From: Arsenophonus endosymbiont of Aphis craccivora
GTDB lineage: Bacteria; Pseudomonadota; Gammaproteobacteria; Enterobacterales; Enterobacteriaceae
Reading direction: 5' to 3'
Length of the DNA: 64,000 bases
NCBI RefSeq assembly: GCF_013460135.1
Contig: NZ_CP038155.1
Span: 434,001-498,000 of the forward strand
The position numbers were made by a program, and so were the translations under genes. Within the stretch, counting starts at the first letter, position 1. The number at the start of each line of letters is the position of its first letter. The notes below the pieces were generated by a model. The model saw nothing but the letters and a program-made list of their open reading frames with translations. It was not told the origin of the DNA and did not search any database. Below, one piece after another: positions 52,064 to 61,745 of the stretch.

Positions 52064-52768
52064 TTACTCACCACTTTTAAACTGCCGTATATAAAGATAA
52101 ACAGTGTGCTTAGAAATATTCAAACGATCAGCAACCTGATTAATCGCATCTTTAATATCAAAAATTCCTTTTTCATATAAATTGAGCACGACTTGTCTGT
52201 TTTTCATATTATTTGGCACATTGCGATCAGCATTAACTTCTTCTATGGTAAATTCCACTGCCTGAGCAACCAGATCATCAACACAAGAGGCAAAATTAAC
52301 ATTGGAAGCAACTTCATGGGTTTTTTCCGGCACAAATGTTTTGACTATCTCAGAAAATGGCATATCTACATTCATATTAATACAAAGTAAACCAATAACT
52401 CGCCGTTTGGGATTACGGATAGCAATAGTGACTGATGTCATTAAGGCGCCACTTTTTGAGAGCGTAAAATAAGCTTTCGATACACTGGAATCAATATCGG
52501 TCATATCATGTAGCATACGTAAAGCTAAATCGGTAATTGGTGAACCAATCTGACGGCCTGTATGTTCACCATTAGCTATTCTGACCGCTGAACATTTTAA
52601 ATCTTCAAGTGAATGAAGAACAATTTCACAATGCCCACCAATTAACATAGCCAAACCGTCAACCATCGATTCATAAGATGTCAAAATCGCGTAATCAACA
52701 CCATCAAACGGTTGATCATCCAGTAAATCATTATCACAGCTATCATTAGAATATAATAGGTTAGACAT
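52064..52768 (-). CDS. yheO: YheO-family PAS/HTH transcriptional regulator
   Basis: YheO-type proteins have an N-terminal PAS-like domain (about 25-140, with VRIANGEHTGRQIGSPITDL) and a C-terminal helix-turn-helix (INQVADRLNISKHTVYLYIR). 234 residues. The gene precedes tusDCB as in E. coli. Its ligand and targets are not known to me. Intact. Confidence 0.9.
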   Translation of the reverse strand: MSNLLYSNDSCDNDLLDDQPFDGVDYAILTSYESMVDGLAMLIGGHCEIVLHSLEDLKCSAVRIANGEHTGRQIGSPITDLALRMLHDMTDIDSSVSKAYFTLSKSGALMTSVTIAIRNPKRRVIGLLCINMNVDMPFSEIVKTFVPEKTHEVASNVNFASCVDDLVAQAVEFTIEEVNADRNVPNNMKNRQVVLNLYEKGIFDIKDAINQVADRLNISKHTVYLYIRQFKSGE

Positions 52769-53193
52769 TCAGACTCCATCCTCTACATATTGACAAAACT
52801 TTATTAAACGATTATGTGAGTAAACACCGATCTTATTATTAATGTGCAATTTATTTAGCAATCATCAATACGCTAAACTTACGGTAAAAAGAATCTAAGA
52901 CGTTAAAAACACAAAGACCGATCGTCAATGGATCTCTTGTCAGACCTTTGGCCTGCCTCACCGGACATAAACAAAAAAGTAACTTAATCATTTAATTTAG
53001 ACAAAAATCACAAAAAAAACTGCTAACAATACATTAAGCAAATTGAATAATATTAACATTTATAAAAATACTTTAAATTATATTCGATGTATTTATTGAT
53101 CATGAGCAATTTATATTACCGCATTTATATTGCCACTCATCATAAATTAATATAAATCAATCTCGACTATCCTTGATATATAAGAAAGCCAAA
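52769..53193. other. Gap between yheO and fkpA
   Basis: About 425 bp, mostly A+T-rich, with a small G+C-richer patch near 52915-52975. It should hold the yheO promoter; no gene, RNA or repeat was recognised. Confidence 0.5.
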
Positions 53194-53212
53194 GGCAGAG
53201 TTTAACTCTGCC
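53194..53212 (-). terminator. Hairpin after fkpA
   Basis: GGCAGAG and CTCTGCC pair around TTTAA, 16 bp past the fkpA stop; a moderate T-rich tract follows on the minus strand. Confidence 0.7.
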
Positions 53213-53227
53213 TCTTTTGTCTCTCAA

Positions 53228-53965
53228 TTATTTCTTAGCCGGTTTGATATCTAATAACTCAACATTAAAGATCAAAGTTGAATTTGCTGGAATTGCCGCT
53301 GCTGCAGATTTTCCGTAACCTAATTCTGGTGGAATAATAAGTTGAATTTTGCCGCCTTTTTTCAATTGTTGCAAACCTTCGGTCCAACCAGGGATCACTG
53401 AATCAAGCGCAATTGTTAACGGTTCATTACGCTTATAAGAACTGTAAAATACTGAGCCATCAATTAAACGACCTTCGTAATTTACCACGACAGTATCTTT
53501 ATCTGTTGGTTTTGCTCCTTGGACTGGTTTGTCAATTTTATAAATTAATCCACTTTTTGTTTTTACTGCACTTTTCTCTTCTTTAATATATTTAGCTCGA
53601 TAATCATCACCCCATTTACCATTCTTTTTACTCTCTTCTTCCATTTTTAGCTGGGCTGCAGTTTGTATTCTTTTTTCAAGTGCTTTTAAGGTTGTTTCTA
53701 TTTCTTGATCATTCAGTTTACTTTTATTAATAAACGCATCCTGTACGCCAGCTAAAAGCTGTTGCCTATCAAGATTAATACCGATAGATTTTTGCTGCAT
53801 TAAAGAATTATCCATGTAACGCCCTAGCGAAGCCACTAGTGCATAAGAGCTACGCTGATCTTCATTATCAAATTTCTTATTTGCATCAGCAGCGAATACT
53901 TGCGAGGTATTTAGCAACATAGACAAAGACGTCACTAAAAGAGTTGTTTTAAATAATGATTTCAT
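53228..53965 (-). CDS. fkpA: FKBP-type peptidyl-prolyl isomerase FkpA (periplasmic)
   Basis: FkpA is a periplasmic folding helper with isomerase and chaperone activity. A signal peptide (MKSLFKTTLLVTSLSMLLNT, cut after VFAA) is followed by an N-terminal dimerisation domain and a C-terminal FKBP domain with VVVNYEGRLIDGSVFYSS and IPPELGYGKSAAAAIPANS. 245 residues against about 270 in E. coli; the shortfall is in the N-terminal half and linker. Intact. Confidence 0.95.
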   Translation of the reverse strand: MKSLFKTTLLVTSLSMLLNTSQVFAADANKKFDNEDQRSSYALVASLGRYMDNSLMQQKSIGINLDRQQLLAGVQDAFINKSKLNDQEIETTLKALEKRIQTAAQLKMEEESKKNGKWGDDYRAKYIKEEKSAVKTKSGLIYKIDKPVQGAKPTDKDTVVVNYEGRLIDGSVFYSSYKRNEPLTIALDSVIPGWTEGLQQLKKGGKIQLIIPPELGYGKSAAAAIPANSTLIFNVELLDIKPAKK

Positions 53966-54210
53966 TCAATTCTTCAATTATGTTGATTATTCCTAATCAG
54001 TCATAGTAAAGTGTGTTAGCTAATCAACTACGAGATAATACAATAAGTTAAGGGATTAAATATAGTTAAACCAGGCCAATAAAAAAAAGTTACCAGGTAA
54101 ATCATAATAGAAAAAACTTCTCTAAGGCTTTATCAGTAGGCATTATATCGAATATCCAATCTATGTATTTCACTCCCGACAGGAGGTTCAAGTGGATTTA
54201 CTTAAAAAAT

Positions 54211-55265
54211 GGCTTTGTTGAATAAATCGAACTTTTAGGTGATTGGCGGAGCTGATCGCTAAATTCGTTTCAACATCAGGTCCCCATGGCAAAGCAAAAG
54301 TTTAAAATTACCAACTGGCCCGCGTACAACAAGGCACTCAGACAACGCGGTTCCCTGACGGTCTGGCTTGATGAGTCGGCCATCGCTGGATGGACTGACA
54401 GTTCTTCGCCTGAAGGTCGTGACCGGCCGCTTTACTACAGCGATATGGCTGTTACCACTGTCCTGATGATGAAGCGTGTGTTTAACCTGTCGCTCCGGGC
54501 ATTACAGGGCTTCGTTGATTCGATTTTTAAACTCATGTCTTTGCCGCTGTGCTGTCCGGACTACTCGCTGGTCAGCAGACGAGCAAAGAGCGTCAACATC
54601 AGCATAAAAACGCCAACGCGTGGTGAAATCTCGCATCTGGTCATCGACAGTACCGGTCTGAAGGTCTTTGGCGAAGGTGAAAGGAAAGTCAGGCAGCATG
54701 GGGCTGACAGACGAAGAGTGTGGCGCAAGCTTCATCTGGCAGCAGACAGTGTGACTCATGAGATTATCTGTGCCGACTTATCGCTCAGCGGAACGACAGA
54801 TGCGCAGGCACTGCCGGGCCTTATTAACCAAACCCACCGGAAAATCAGGGAAGTGTCAGCAGACGGTGCTTATGACGCCTGTTACTGCCACGATGCGTTG
54901 CTAAGAAAGAAAATCAGGCCCCTTATCCCGCCGCGAAGCGGAGCGAAATACTGGCCGGATAAGTACCATGAACGTAACCATGCGGTGGCGAATCAGCGTC
55001 TGAGCAGGAGTAATGATATGTGGAAAAAGAAAGTGGGTTATCACCGGCGTTCAGTGGCAGAAACAGCGATGTTCCGCATAAAAACTTTGCTGGGTGGCCA
55101 TCTGAGCCTGCGTGACTATGAGGCTCAGGTAGGTGAAGCAATGGCGATGGTCAAAGCGCTGAACCGTATGACGTTGTTGGGTATGCCACACAGCGTCAGG
55201 ATCGGATAACAGCTGTAGCAGAGGGAGCCATCCTGGCGGCTAATTCTGATTTATTCAACAAAGCC
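54211..55265 (+). mobile_element. IS903-type element, copy 6, no target duplication, joins fkpA region to prophage
   Basis: A 1055-bp copy with full terminal repeats; flanks TTAAAAAAT and GATAAATCA differ. Just before it, AGGAGG then GTGGATTTACTTAAAAAA looks like the first codons of a lost gene on the plus strand, and just after it a prophage gene is cut. The element therefore marks a junction where sequence between was lost or exchanged. Confidence 0.95.
54286..55209 (+). CDS. IS903-type DDE transposase, full length
   Basis: 307 residues with Asp121, Asp193 and Glu259 intact and Leu86 as TTG. It differs from copy 4 by, among others, Gly46 to Asp and Trp133 to Arg (EGERKVRQHG). The Trp lies between catalytic residues, so activity is plausible but less certain than for copy 4. 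Confidence 0.93.
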   Translation: MAKQKFKITNWPAYNKALRQRGSLTVWLDESAIAGWTDSSSPEGRDRPLYYSDMAVTTVLMMKRVFNLSLRALQGFVDSIFKLMSLPLCCPDYSLVSRRAKSVNISIKTPTRGEISHLVIDSTGLKVFGEGERKVRQHGADRRRVWRKLHLAADSVTHEIICADLSLSGTTDAQALPGLINQTHRKIREVSADGAYDACYCHDALLRKKIRPLIPPRSGAKYWPDKYHERNHAVANQRLSRSNDMWKKKVGYHRRSVAETAMFRIKTLLGGHLSLRDYEAQVGEAMAMVKALNRMTLLGMPHSVRIG

Positions 55266-55513
55266 GATAAATCAATTACCTCTAATTTACTGGCTATATA
55301 CTCGAAATAATCATCACGTTCTTTTATTGTTTTAAAATACTTAATTTCAGGATAAATATTTATATATGGGCCATTTGATCTATTAGATGGAATATATTGT
55401 TCGCCTACCTTTTTTATTTCTCCTATAGCCTCAAAATTAATCCCTATCGTTTTCGTTGGTTCGTAGGCGTTTCCATTATCGTAATTATCAACGTCTATTG
55501 TTAAAAAACTCAT
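55266..55513 (-). pseudogene. Unidentified small prophage protein, 3' end cut by IS903 copy 6
   Basis: Begins MSFLTIDVDNYDNGNAYEPT with AGGAGAAG before the ATG, and is readable for about 82 residues before the IS. It lies 21 bp after the tape-measure gene on the same strand, so it belongs to the tail operon. No family is recognised; the charged, soluble make-up fits a small accessory protein. The rest of the tail operon (DNA-circularisation, baseplate, fibres) is missing. Confidence 0.6.
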
Positions 55514-55534
55514 ATGACTTCTCCTTTGTTTTAC

Positions 55535-57418
55535 TCACTGTTTGGAAAATCGGTTATAGCCGACATCGTAACTCAGCCAGGGTAGGGCATTACCAACCGG
55601 GGCGACACGCATGCCAGGCGGGGTATTTTCAAAGATGAGCCTGACTTCCCCATCTCGTGTCTCGTTTTTGCCAAATGAATCAAGGGTATTTGGGGGAACT
55701 TCATTAAATTGCCAGTTACCCTTGTCATATTTAAGCAAGTGACTGTTGCCAATCATTGAACGACCAAACTCGCTCCAATCCCGCGCTGTCCGGAGATTTT
55801 GAAACCATTCATTACCCCCAAACACCGCATTCAGACCCTTGTCGACAAGCGGTTCGACCCCCATTGATATCCCCCCAATTAGTCCGGCTTTTCCCAGTAC
55901 GCCCTTGATGCCAGAAGGACTGTTTTTAGCCAATGTTTTCATCTCACGGGTGACATTCCGAATCGATTTCACCATATCGACAGCCCATTTTGTCGTAACA
56001 AAAACCAGAATACCGGCGAGCACGGTTTCCCAACCGCCGATTGCCTGAATAACGCCATCAATATTTTTCCAGACAGATTTAATCATCGGGCCGATCGTTT
56101 CCCAGTTTTCGACGATAAGTCCACCGCCTATTACCATTAACGTGACTAGTTTACCTAGCGTCGACATTTTCATCACGCTGTTAAAAATCCTGAAAGCACG
56201 GGTAACAACACCGACTGCTGTCGCGGTGCCCAACAGATAAAGCCCCCACTTGGCGAAGGATTTAATCAGTTCTGGATGGGCTTTTGACCAGGTGCGAAAT
56301 TGCTCAATCAACGGCTGGATTTTCTTTGTCGCCTCAACAATTGAAGGCAGAAAAATACTACCGATACTCACGCTGGCAACATGCATCTGATTTTTAAACA
56401 GTTGTATTGCATTTGCGGTAGTGGCTGCACGGCTAGCGTATTCCTTCTGCATTGAGCCGCCGTACTTTTGTTTGTCTGCGACCCTATCCAGGTTAACTTC
56501 CAGTAATTTAAGGTTGGTGAGCAGTGGCGCAATGGCCCCTAGGGATTCAGAGCCAAACAAATCATTTAATAATGCAGCCTGATCTTTTTTAGGGACTTTC
56601 TCAATGGCTTTCAGCACCATTAACATAGCGCCTTTCGCATCTTTTTGCATTTGTGCGGCCAGTTTTTGGGGACTGATTTTTAAGGTGTGTAGTGCGATTT
56701 TTTGCGATTTTGTCGCTGATTTCCCTTTGGTTAACGCCAGCATAAAGTTTTTAATACCGGTTGCTGCCACGTCTGACTCAACCCCCATCCCAGCAATGGT
56801 CGCGCCCAGCGCGGCAATCTCAACGGAGGCAAGACCCGCCACTTCACCCAGCGGGCCAATACGGGTCACAATTTCAGAGATTTTGGCAGCATTAGCTGGA
56901 CCGTTATTGCCAAGGGTGTTGATTTTATCGGCAAGCGAGACGACATCATTTTGCGTTAACCGGAAGGCGGTACGCCACTGTGCCATCATCTGCCCAGATT
57001 GCTCAGCCGTCTGGTCAAAGGCGATACCCATTTTTATATCGGATTGGGCGAAGGACATTAATTCTTCTTTCGCTATCCCCTCCTGGCCCCCTGCGGCCAC
57101 AATCTGCCAGATACCATCTTCGGCCATCGGCAATTCTGTCGATAGCTTAAGAATATCTTCCGACATCTGTTTAAACTGCGCAGGCGTATCAAAATCAACC
57201 ACCTTGCGGACATCAGCCATCGTCGACTCAAAGTCTATTGCCTGCTTGATAGGGCCAGCCATTGCGGTAACAATCCCCGCCCCTAATGCCGCAGCGCCTG
57301 CCATTCCCGCGCTAAACTCTTTCTTGAAAGTTTTCATTTCACGCCGCATCCCCTTTAGCGGGGCGGAGAGTTTATCAACGGCAGTGATAATTGCTTTTAA
57401 CTCAATACTGTTAGCCAC
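55535..57418 (-). CDS. Phage tail tape measure protein (Mu-like, TP901 type)
   Basis: The tape measure sets tail length and is ejected during infection. From a GTG at 57418 (MANSIELKAIITAVDKL when read as Met) with AAGGAG upstream, about 627 residues: an N-terminal coiled part, the conserved TP901 core (TELPMAEDGIWQIVAAGGQE), and hydrophobic segments near AKWGLYLLGTATAVGVVTRA and TLMVIGGGLIVEN. It overlaps the end of the E'-like frame by 8 bases. A start further up at 57463 is inside that frame and is less likely. The frame is intact, unlike most neighbours. Confidence 0.85.
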   Translation of the reverse strand: MANSIELKAIITAVDKLSAPLKGMRREMKTFKKEFSAGMAGAAALGAGIVTAMAGPIKQAIDFESTMADVRKVVDFDTPAQFKQMSEDILKLSTELPMAEDGIWQIVAAGGQEGIAKEELMSFAQSDIKMGIAFDQTAEQSGQMMAQWRTAFRLTQNDVVSLADKINTLGNNGPANAAKISEIVTRIGPLGEVAGLASVEIAALGATIAGMGVESDVAATGIKNFMLALTKGKSATKSQKIALHTLKISPQKLAAQMQKDAKGAMLMVLKAIEKVPKKDQAALLNDLFGSESLGAIAPLLTNLKLLEVNLDRVADKQKYGGSMQKEYASRAATTANAIQLFKNQMHVASVSIGSIFLPSIVEATKKIQPLIEQFRTWSKAHPELIKSFAKWGLYLLGTATAVGVVTRAFRIFNSVMKMSTLGKLVTLMVIGGGLIVENWETIGPMIKSVWKNIDGVIQAIGGWETVLAGILVFVTTKWAVDMVKSIRNVTREMKTLAKNSPSGIKGVLGKAGLIGGISMGVEPLVDKGLNAVFGGNEWFQNLRTARDWSEFGRSMIGNSHLLKYDKGNWQFNEVPPNTLDSFGKNETRDGEVRLIFENTPPGMRVAPVGNALPWLSYDVGYNRFSKQ

Positions 57419-57575
57419 CGTGCTGCTCCTTGTTAATGCGAACAGCCTCCGCTTCCAGATCAAAGAACTGGCTTAGCTGATGCTGGCGTAATTCAAGGGG
57501 ATTTAGTCGCCAGAACCAGGCAACGTTATAGAATCGTCGTCTGAGACTGCCAGGTTCTGGGCACCGGTAAAAAAA
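57411..57575 (-). other. Tail-assembly chaperone second frame (P2 gpE'-like), -1 to the first frame
   Basis: Beyond the T7 run the -1 frame reads RRRFYNVAWFWRLNPLELRQ and SQFFDLEAEAVRINKEQHGG before a stop, resembling the P2 GpE' family (short helix pair ending in a basic RIN/RIHK motif). It has no own start codon or ribosome site. Many tail-chaperone pairs express the second frame as a frameshift fusion, which is the likely mode here. Confidence 0.65.
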
Positions 57576-57826
57576 CCCACGATGATCATCTAAGCGACAA
57601 ACACATCATGTAGCGCTAGCTGTTGTGCGGAGGAACGAGGTATCCCCGTCAGTTCAGGCAGATAAGACAGAGCTGAACGCGTATCCAACCGCATATCGCC
57701 TCGTTCAGAGTAACTAAAAGGAATGCCGTATTTTTCAACCTGATCAAACTTGGGTTCCTGAATTTCCAGGACGGTGACTTTGTTATTGTGTACCTGAATC
57801 GGCTTACTCAGTGCTATTGATTTCAT
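57503..57826 (-). pseudogene. Phage tail assembly chaperone (TAC_7/gpE-like), in-frame amber
   Basis: Tail chaperones coat the tape measure during assembly. MKSIALSKPIQVHNNKVTVL to SSAQQLALHDVFVA gives 78 residues, then TAG (57590-57592). The same frame continues MIIVGFFTGAQN to a TAA at 57503, and family members usually have a helix ending in GFF at this point, so the amber looks premature. A T7 run (plus A7 at 57569-57575) falls in phase (TTT TTT) just after GGT, as expected for a -1 slip site into the following frame. Confidence 0.7.
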
Positions 57827-58191
57827 TGATAAAATCCTTCGTCTCCATGAAATTCCATCTCGACAGTGCCTTCGTCAGCATTATGTGAAGATTCGCCTGA
57901 TAGCCACGCGCCAGACAACACATAAACCATGCCGTTAGCCAATTCCGCAGTAATGGTCATTTCATCTGCTGTAGTGAGTTTTTCTATTGGAAAACTTCGC
58001 TCAACTTTAAATTCTGCCTTGATATAAGGCGCTCGATGGGTTTCTTTATAATGGACACTGCCATCAATACCCACCAGGTCTTCCCTGATAACCGTATTCA
58101 TCGGCACTTCCACACTGCCATTCAGTGAGAGTTGTTGGCCGTCCACCTTAAAATAGCAAGTGCCACCTATTTTTCTTTTTCCCGTCATCAC
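57823..58191 (-). CDS. Phage tail tube protein (Mu gpM-like)
   Basis: The tube protein polymerises around the tape measure inside the sheath. 122 residues, MMTGKRKIGGTCYFKVDGQQ to FHGDEGFYQ, match the Mu-type tail-tube family (PF10618). ATGA-type overlaps join it to the sheath gene and the chaperone gene. The frame is intact; a start one codon later is equally possible. Confidence 0.82.
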   Translation of the reverse strand: MMTGKRKIGGTCYFKVDGQQLSLNGSVEVPMNTVIREDLVGIDGSVHYKETHRAPYIKAEFKVERSFPIEKLTTADEMTITAELANGMVYVLSGAWLSGESSHNADEGTVEMEFHGDEGFYQ

Positions 58192-59674
58192 ACCACCTCA
58201 CCCTGGTTATATTGCAGCCTGAATTGATTCGCCAACGCAAATACCCGCAGTTGATTGATATAATCCGCAGGAAAGACCACATCAATCCGATTAGGATCAT
58301 TGGCGTTGCGCTCAACGATAAGATGTTGCCTAAAAGCGTCAAAATTTTCGACAATCCCTTCATTTTCCAACTGGCGATAAACCGCACAGAGTTCGCCTTT
58401 GATTACGGCTGGCGTAACGATCGCTTGCCCTGCCCCGAATTGGGTACCATCATCAGCCAGTTTTTGCCGCCCGTACTTGCTGGTGATCACCGACTTCAAT
58501 CGCCGCAAAATATAAGCGCTGGTATAGAGTGTTTCACTGTCCAGATAGCTGTTATCGGCCACGCCGTAACTGTTTTTCTGGTAGGTCGTCACATCGCGCT
58601 GAATGCGTAATACGCCGCCTTCGACATTGGCGGTAGCAATACCGTGTGAAAGTAGGGATTGCAGCTCCTTCAAAGTGAAGCGTTGGCCCGACGGTGCGGG
58701 TAACACTCCGTTTAACTCGCCCGTGTGGGTCGGTCTGGCTGGGTCATTACGCAAAAATATCGCGCACCGTGCCAGTCGTGCCGCAACCAGTTCATCAAGC
58801 GCAGTTTGTGTCGCTTTCTCATAGCCTGCAATGGTGAGATGCGGATCATTAAGCGTGTCGCCAAAAGCGACCAGTTCACCGACCGTCCCTTTTTTGGCCG
58901 TATAAACATGGCCGTATAACTGTTGATAAGGACTCCAGCGACCGTTCGTGTCGTTCATCTCTGCGCTCATCTTTTGCAAAGAGGCAGCATCAGAGAAAGG
59001 CAACCCGATAAGTCACCCATGGCACTGATAACGCTATCCATATCAGGTGAGCCCGTACCTGCACTCATGGCAGTCATCGTGATATTAAGGCCATTAGGCG
59101 TATTCTCACCGCCTGTCGGCGAATAATAGTTCATCATCAACGGAATATCGTTGCCGGTTAACCCTTTATGTTTTGCCGTCAAGCTGATCTTGTCAGCATC
59201 TATCGTCGCGGTGACGGGTAAGTCCTCGTTATTGTTAATGGCCTTACCAAGCGCGGCGGCAACCGTATTCGCGGTATCTGATTTCTTGACGGCCGCTAAA
59301 ATACGTTGATTGCCGATATAGAGCGTGACGACACCGGAATCGGTTGCCGTGCCACTTATCGCAATCTCACCTTTTGCTTCAGTGCCCGTTGTTTCAGGTA
59401 CGGCAATGACAAACAGTTCACCGACTGCATCAATCCGGCGGTACGCTTGCACCATACGGTGTAACTGGCTGCCACGACCGGCTAACTGCTGCATCATCTC
59501 TGTCGAGGGCATGATCATCGGTGAATTTAAGGTCATTTGTGCAGTGGGTAATGCATGACCAATGAGCAAGGCAGGGCCGCTGGCTTGCATCGTATTGGCG
59601 GCACTGTTATCCATTTCGGGATAGAAACCAGGCACCCGCAAATTAGCGTTCACGGTATTAAAGCTAATGGTCAT
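58188..59674 (-). pseudogene. Phage contractile tail sheath protein (Mu gpL-like), frameshifted
   Basis: The sheath contracts to drive the tube through the envelope. The first part reads MTISFNTVNANLRVPGFYPE to MDSVISAMGD, the second LPFSDAASLQKMSAEMNDTN to QFRLQYNQGEVV. They are in different frames, with the switch near 59000, where homologues have a continuous ISAMGD...W..LPFSDAASL segment; a few codons also seem to be missing. Total about 495 residues, the Mu sheath length. The lesion should abolish virion assembly. Confidence 0.83.
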
Positions 59675-59943
59675 TCCGGCGTCTCCTCTTTAGCTTTTTT
59701 TAATTTGGTTCTTGTGGTATCAGTCGACTCTTGCACAATTGGGGAATTATCGGATTCACTTACTTCTTCTATATCATCGTCCTGTTTTCTTCTGATCCAA
59801 AAAAGCGTTTTTTGAACCTGCAATCCTTCCTCTGGCAGATAGTCACCAAAATACTCTTTGGTGTCTTGCATATATTGAGGGATGGGCACTTTTCGCCCGT
59901 GCTTAGGCTTAATAAAAACAATTTCAGGTTGGGTACCCATCAT
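59671..59943 (-). CDS. DUF2635 family tail protein (Mu gp38-like)
   Basis: 90 residues, MMGTQPEIVFIKPKHGRKVP, with the short beta-rich DUF2635 core and a charged tail. In Mu-type tails this gene always lies just before the sheath gene; here the overlap is 4 bases. Role unknown. Frame intact. Confidence 0.75.
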   Translation of the reverse strand: MMGTQPEIVFIKPKHGRKVPIPQYMQDTKEYFGDYLPEEGLQVQKTLFWIRRKQDDDIEEVSESDNSPIVQESTDTTRTKLKKAKEETPE

Positions 59944-60479
59944 TTTATCTTCATCTCCAGATGCGAGTTTACGCCGCTTGACTGTTCGTTCAGGTCAATA
60001 GCAACGGTGTGTAAATCAGGTAAATTATTGAGGTCAGCATCGTGGCGGGTATCTTCGGCGTTGATGTCTGTTTCCGTGTTAAATTTAAACATGTAGTGAT
60101 ATTCGGCGCGGTTTGAATCCGCTTCTTCTGCACCGGCATAATTAATCGCGCCACAACCCGGCTCTGGCTGCCAACCCAGTAATGCCCGCCAGATTTCAGA
60201 CCTGACTTCATTTAATGTGTCGACAGAGGGATATTTTCCCTTTTGATTACGTGCATTATTTAAAATCACCACGACATAAAAACTTTCGGTTAATGATTGC
60301 CAATAATCCGTTTGTGACCGTTGTTCACCGACAACATCTTCTCCCGGAATAACGTAAGCAGCTGGTAAAGCCAGTTTGCCGCAATCCGGTAAATCCTCAT
60401 ATTGAGAGACACTGCCTACTCTGTTTTCAAAACGGGGACACAAGGTTCGTAATGCCGCAATAATGGGACTAAGTTTCAT
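59940..60479 (-). CDS. Phage tail terminator-like protein (Mu gp37 position)
   Basis: 179 residues, MKLSPIIAALRTLCPRFENR, with the pattern of tail-terminator/DUF1834-like proteins (ALPAAYVIPGED, SFYVVVILNN, LNEVRSEIWRALLGWQPEPG). Assigned by position and pattern rather than strong motif. Overlaps both neighbours by 4 to 11 bases. Frame intact. Confidence 0.65.
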   Translation of the reverse strand: MKLSPIIAALRTLCPRFENRVGSVSQYEDLPDCGKLALPAAYVIPGEDVVGEQRSQTDYWQSLTESFYVVVILNNARNQKGKYPSVDTLNEVRSEIWRALLGWQPEPGCGAINYAGAEEADSNRAEYHYMFKFNTETDINAEDTRHDADLNNLPDLHTVAIDLNEQSSGVNSHLEMKIK

Positions 60480-61002
60480 GATCCTTTCCTTTTCGTCTCT
60501 CTGCCCGCAGTGATTGACGCAGTGCTCTCTTTAGCGTGTAGCTCGTCCAACTTTTTAGCCGCGTTAACGTGGCGACCATGTAATTTTGACATTTCTCAAT
60601 ACGCCACCCCCCGCGTTGGTGGTGACGTTTTTGTCGTTTGTGCTGTTTAGACATGCCGCGAGAAGCGCTACGTACCCCGTAATGCAGAAAAATAGGGTAA
60701 AAATCGCCTTCAATCGGTCTACTGCCGACACCGCCTTTCTGATTGGGGGCGATCTTGACCATTAACCCGGGTCTTCGTGATGTTGCTTTCGGAACGTAAT
60801 AACCAATAGATCGCGCTAATCGTCCAGTTTGCCATAGTGGGGTTTCACCGGGTCGTGAACGCCCACCCCGCTTCATCAGTTGACGACGTGCTGATTTCAG
60901 ATGCATTTGACCGACTTTCACAAAAGCACGACGGATCCTTGCTCGATTAAAGACAAATTCTTTGGGTTGATGAAAATCAATATGGAGATTATCCAAAATC
61001 AT
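60469..61002 (-). CDS. HK97 gp10-like / minor phage morphogenesis protein
   Basis: 177 residues, basic, with GETPLWQTGRLARSIGYYVP (the L..TG.LR pattern of gp10-type tail-completion proteins) and FYPIFLHYGVRSASRGM (Y..yl.yGt). Located between head closure and tail terminator genes, where gp10-type proteins occur. Overlaps the head-closure gene by 14 bases. Frame intact. Confidence 0.7.
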   Translation of the reverse strand: MILDNLHIDFHQPKEFVFNRARIRRAFVKVGQMHLKSARRQLMKRGGRSRPGETPLWQTGRLARSIGYYVPKATSRRPGLMVKIAPNQKGGVGSRPIEGDFYPIFLHYGVRSASRGMSKQHKRQKRHHQRGGWRIEKCQNYMVATLTRLKSWTSYTLKRALRQSLRAERRKGKDHET

Positions 61003-61372
61003 TTCCCCTTTCTGGTTGACTGCTCATTTCTTCACAGGAAAAAGACAGAAAACGCCCCGCACTGTGGATATCAATAACGCCCCGTATGAGGTAGATGACA
61101 CCGTTAATCAGTGCTTGATCACTTGAGTAAAGCGATTGTCTGTATCTCACAATGATTTTATGCGTGATGGTTTTGTTGATTTGAAAAGAATGGAGGCGAA
61201 GTGTGTCACTCACGGGGATCAATTTTCCCCAGACGGTATGCTCATCTAGATTTGCTGCCTGTATTCCGCTGCCGCCTATCGGTTCATCCTGTCGCGTATA
61301 AAACAACACGCGCTTATTTAACTCTCCGGGATCGGGGAAACGGGAATACGGTCTACTATAATGCGGTTTCAT
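60989..61372 (-). CDS. Phage head-tail joining (head closure) protein
   Basis: 127 residues, with FPDPGELNKRVLFYTRQDEP and a beta-rich core typical of the PF05521 head-closure family (start of the SPP1 gp16/HK97 gp7 type). ATGA overlap with the connector gene upstream. Frame intact. Confidence 0.8.
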   Translation of the reverse strand: MKPHYSRPYSRFPDPGELNKRVLFYTRQDEPIGGSGIQAANLDEHTVWGKLIPVSDTLRLHSFQINKTITHKIIVRYRQSLYSSDQALINGVIYLIRGVIDIHSAGRFLSFSCEEMSSQPERGNDFG

Positions 61373-61686
61373 AGTCCGCTCAGCCTGTAGTCATCCACTA
61401 AAAACTTAAAAAACGGAAAAATAGACCACTGTTCCATATCGGATATACCACCACGATGCTCATATAACCCTGTCACCAATAGCAACATCCCCTGAATAAT
61501 CGCCGCATTGATAACCAGGCCGTGAGGGTCAGTTTAAGGCACGGATTCTTTGTAGAGATTACGGTTAAGATGTGCGATGGTCTTTTGCTCTACGGCAGCG
61601 ATATAATTCTCAAGCAGTACATCTTCACTGTTATCGCCTAATTCAATTCTGCATTGTCGCTTGACCTGTTCTTTGTCAATAAACAT
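61369..61686 (-). pseudogene. Phage head-tail connector (gp6-like), in-frame ochre
   Basis: Reading from the ATG at 61686 gives MFIDKEQVKRQCRIELGDNS to HLNRNLYKESVP, then TAA (61534-61536), and in the same frame TDPHGLVINAAIIQGMLLLV to VDDYRLSGL. This is the 100-residue gp6/PF05135 connector pattern, normally a dodecameric ring under the portal. A single nonsense codon splits it at residue 51. Its stop overlaps the next ATG. Confidence 0.8.
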
Positions 61687-61745
61687 GTTGGTTTATTTCC
61701 AGTAAAAAATGGCCTACCCATGTAGGCCATTGTGTTTAACGTTGA

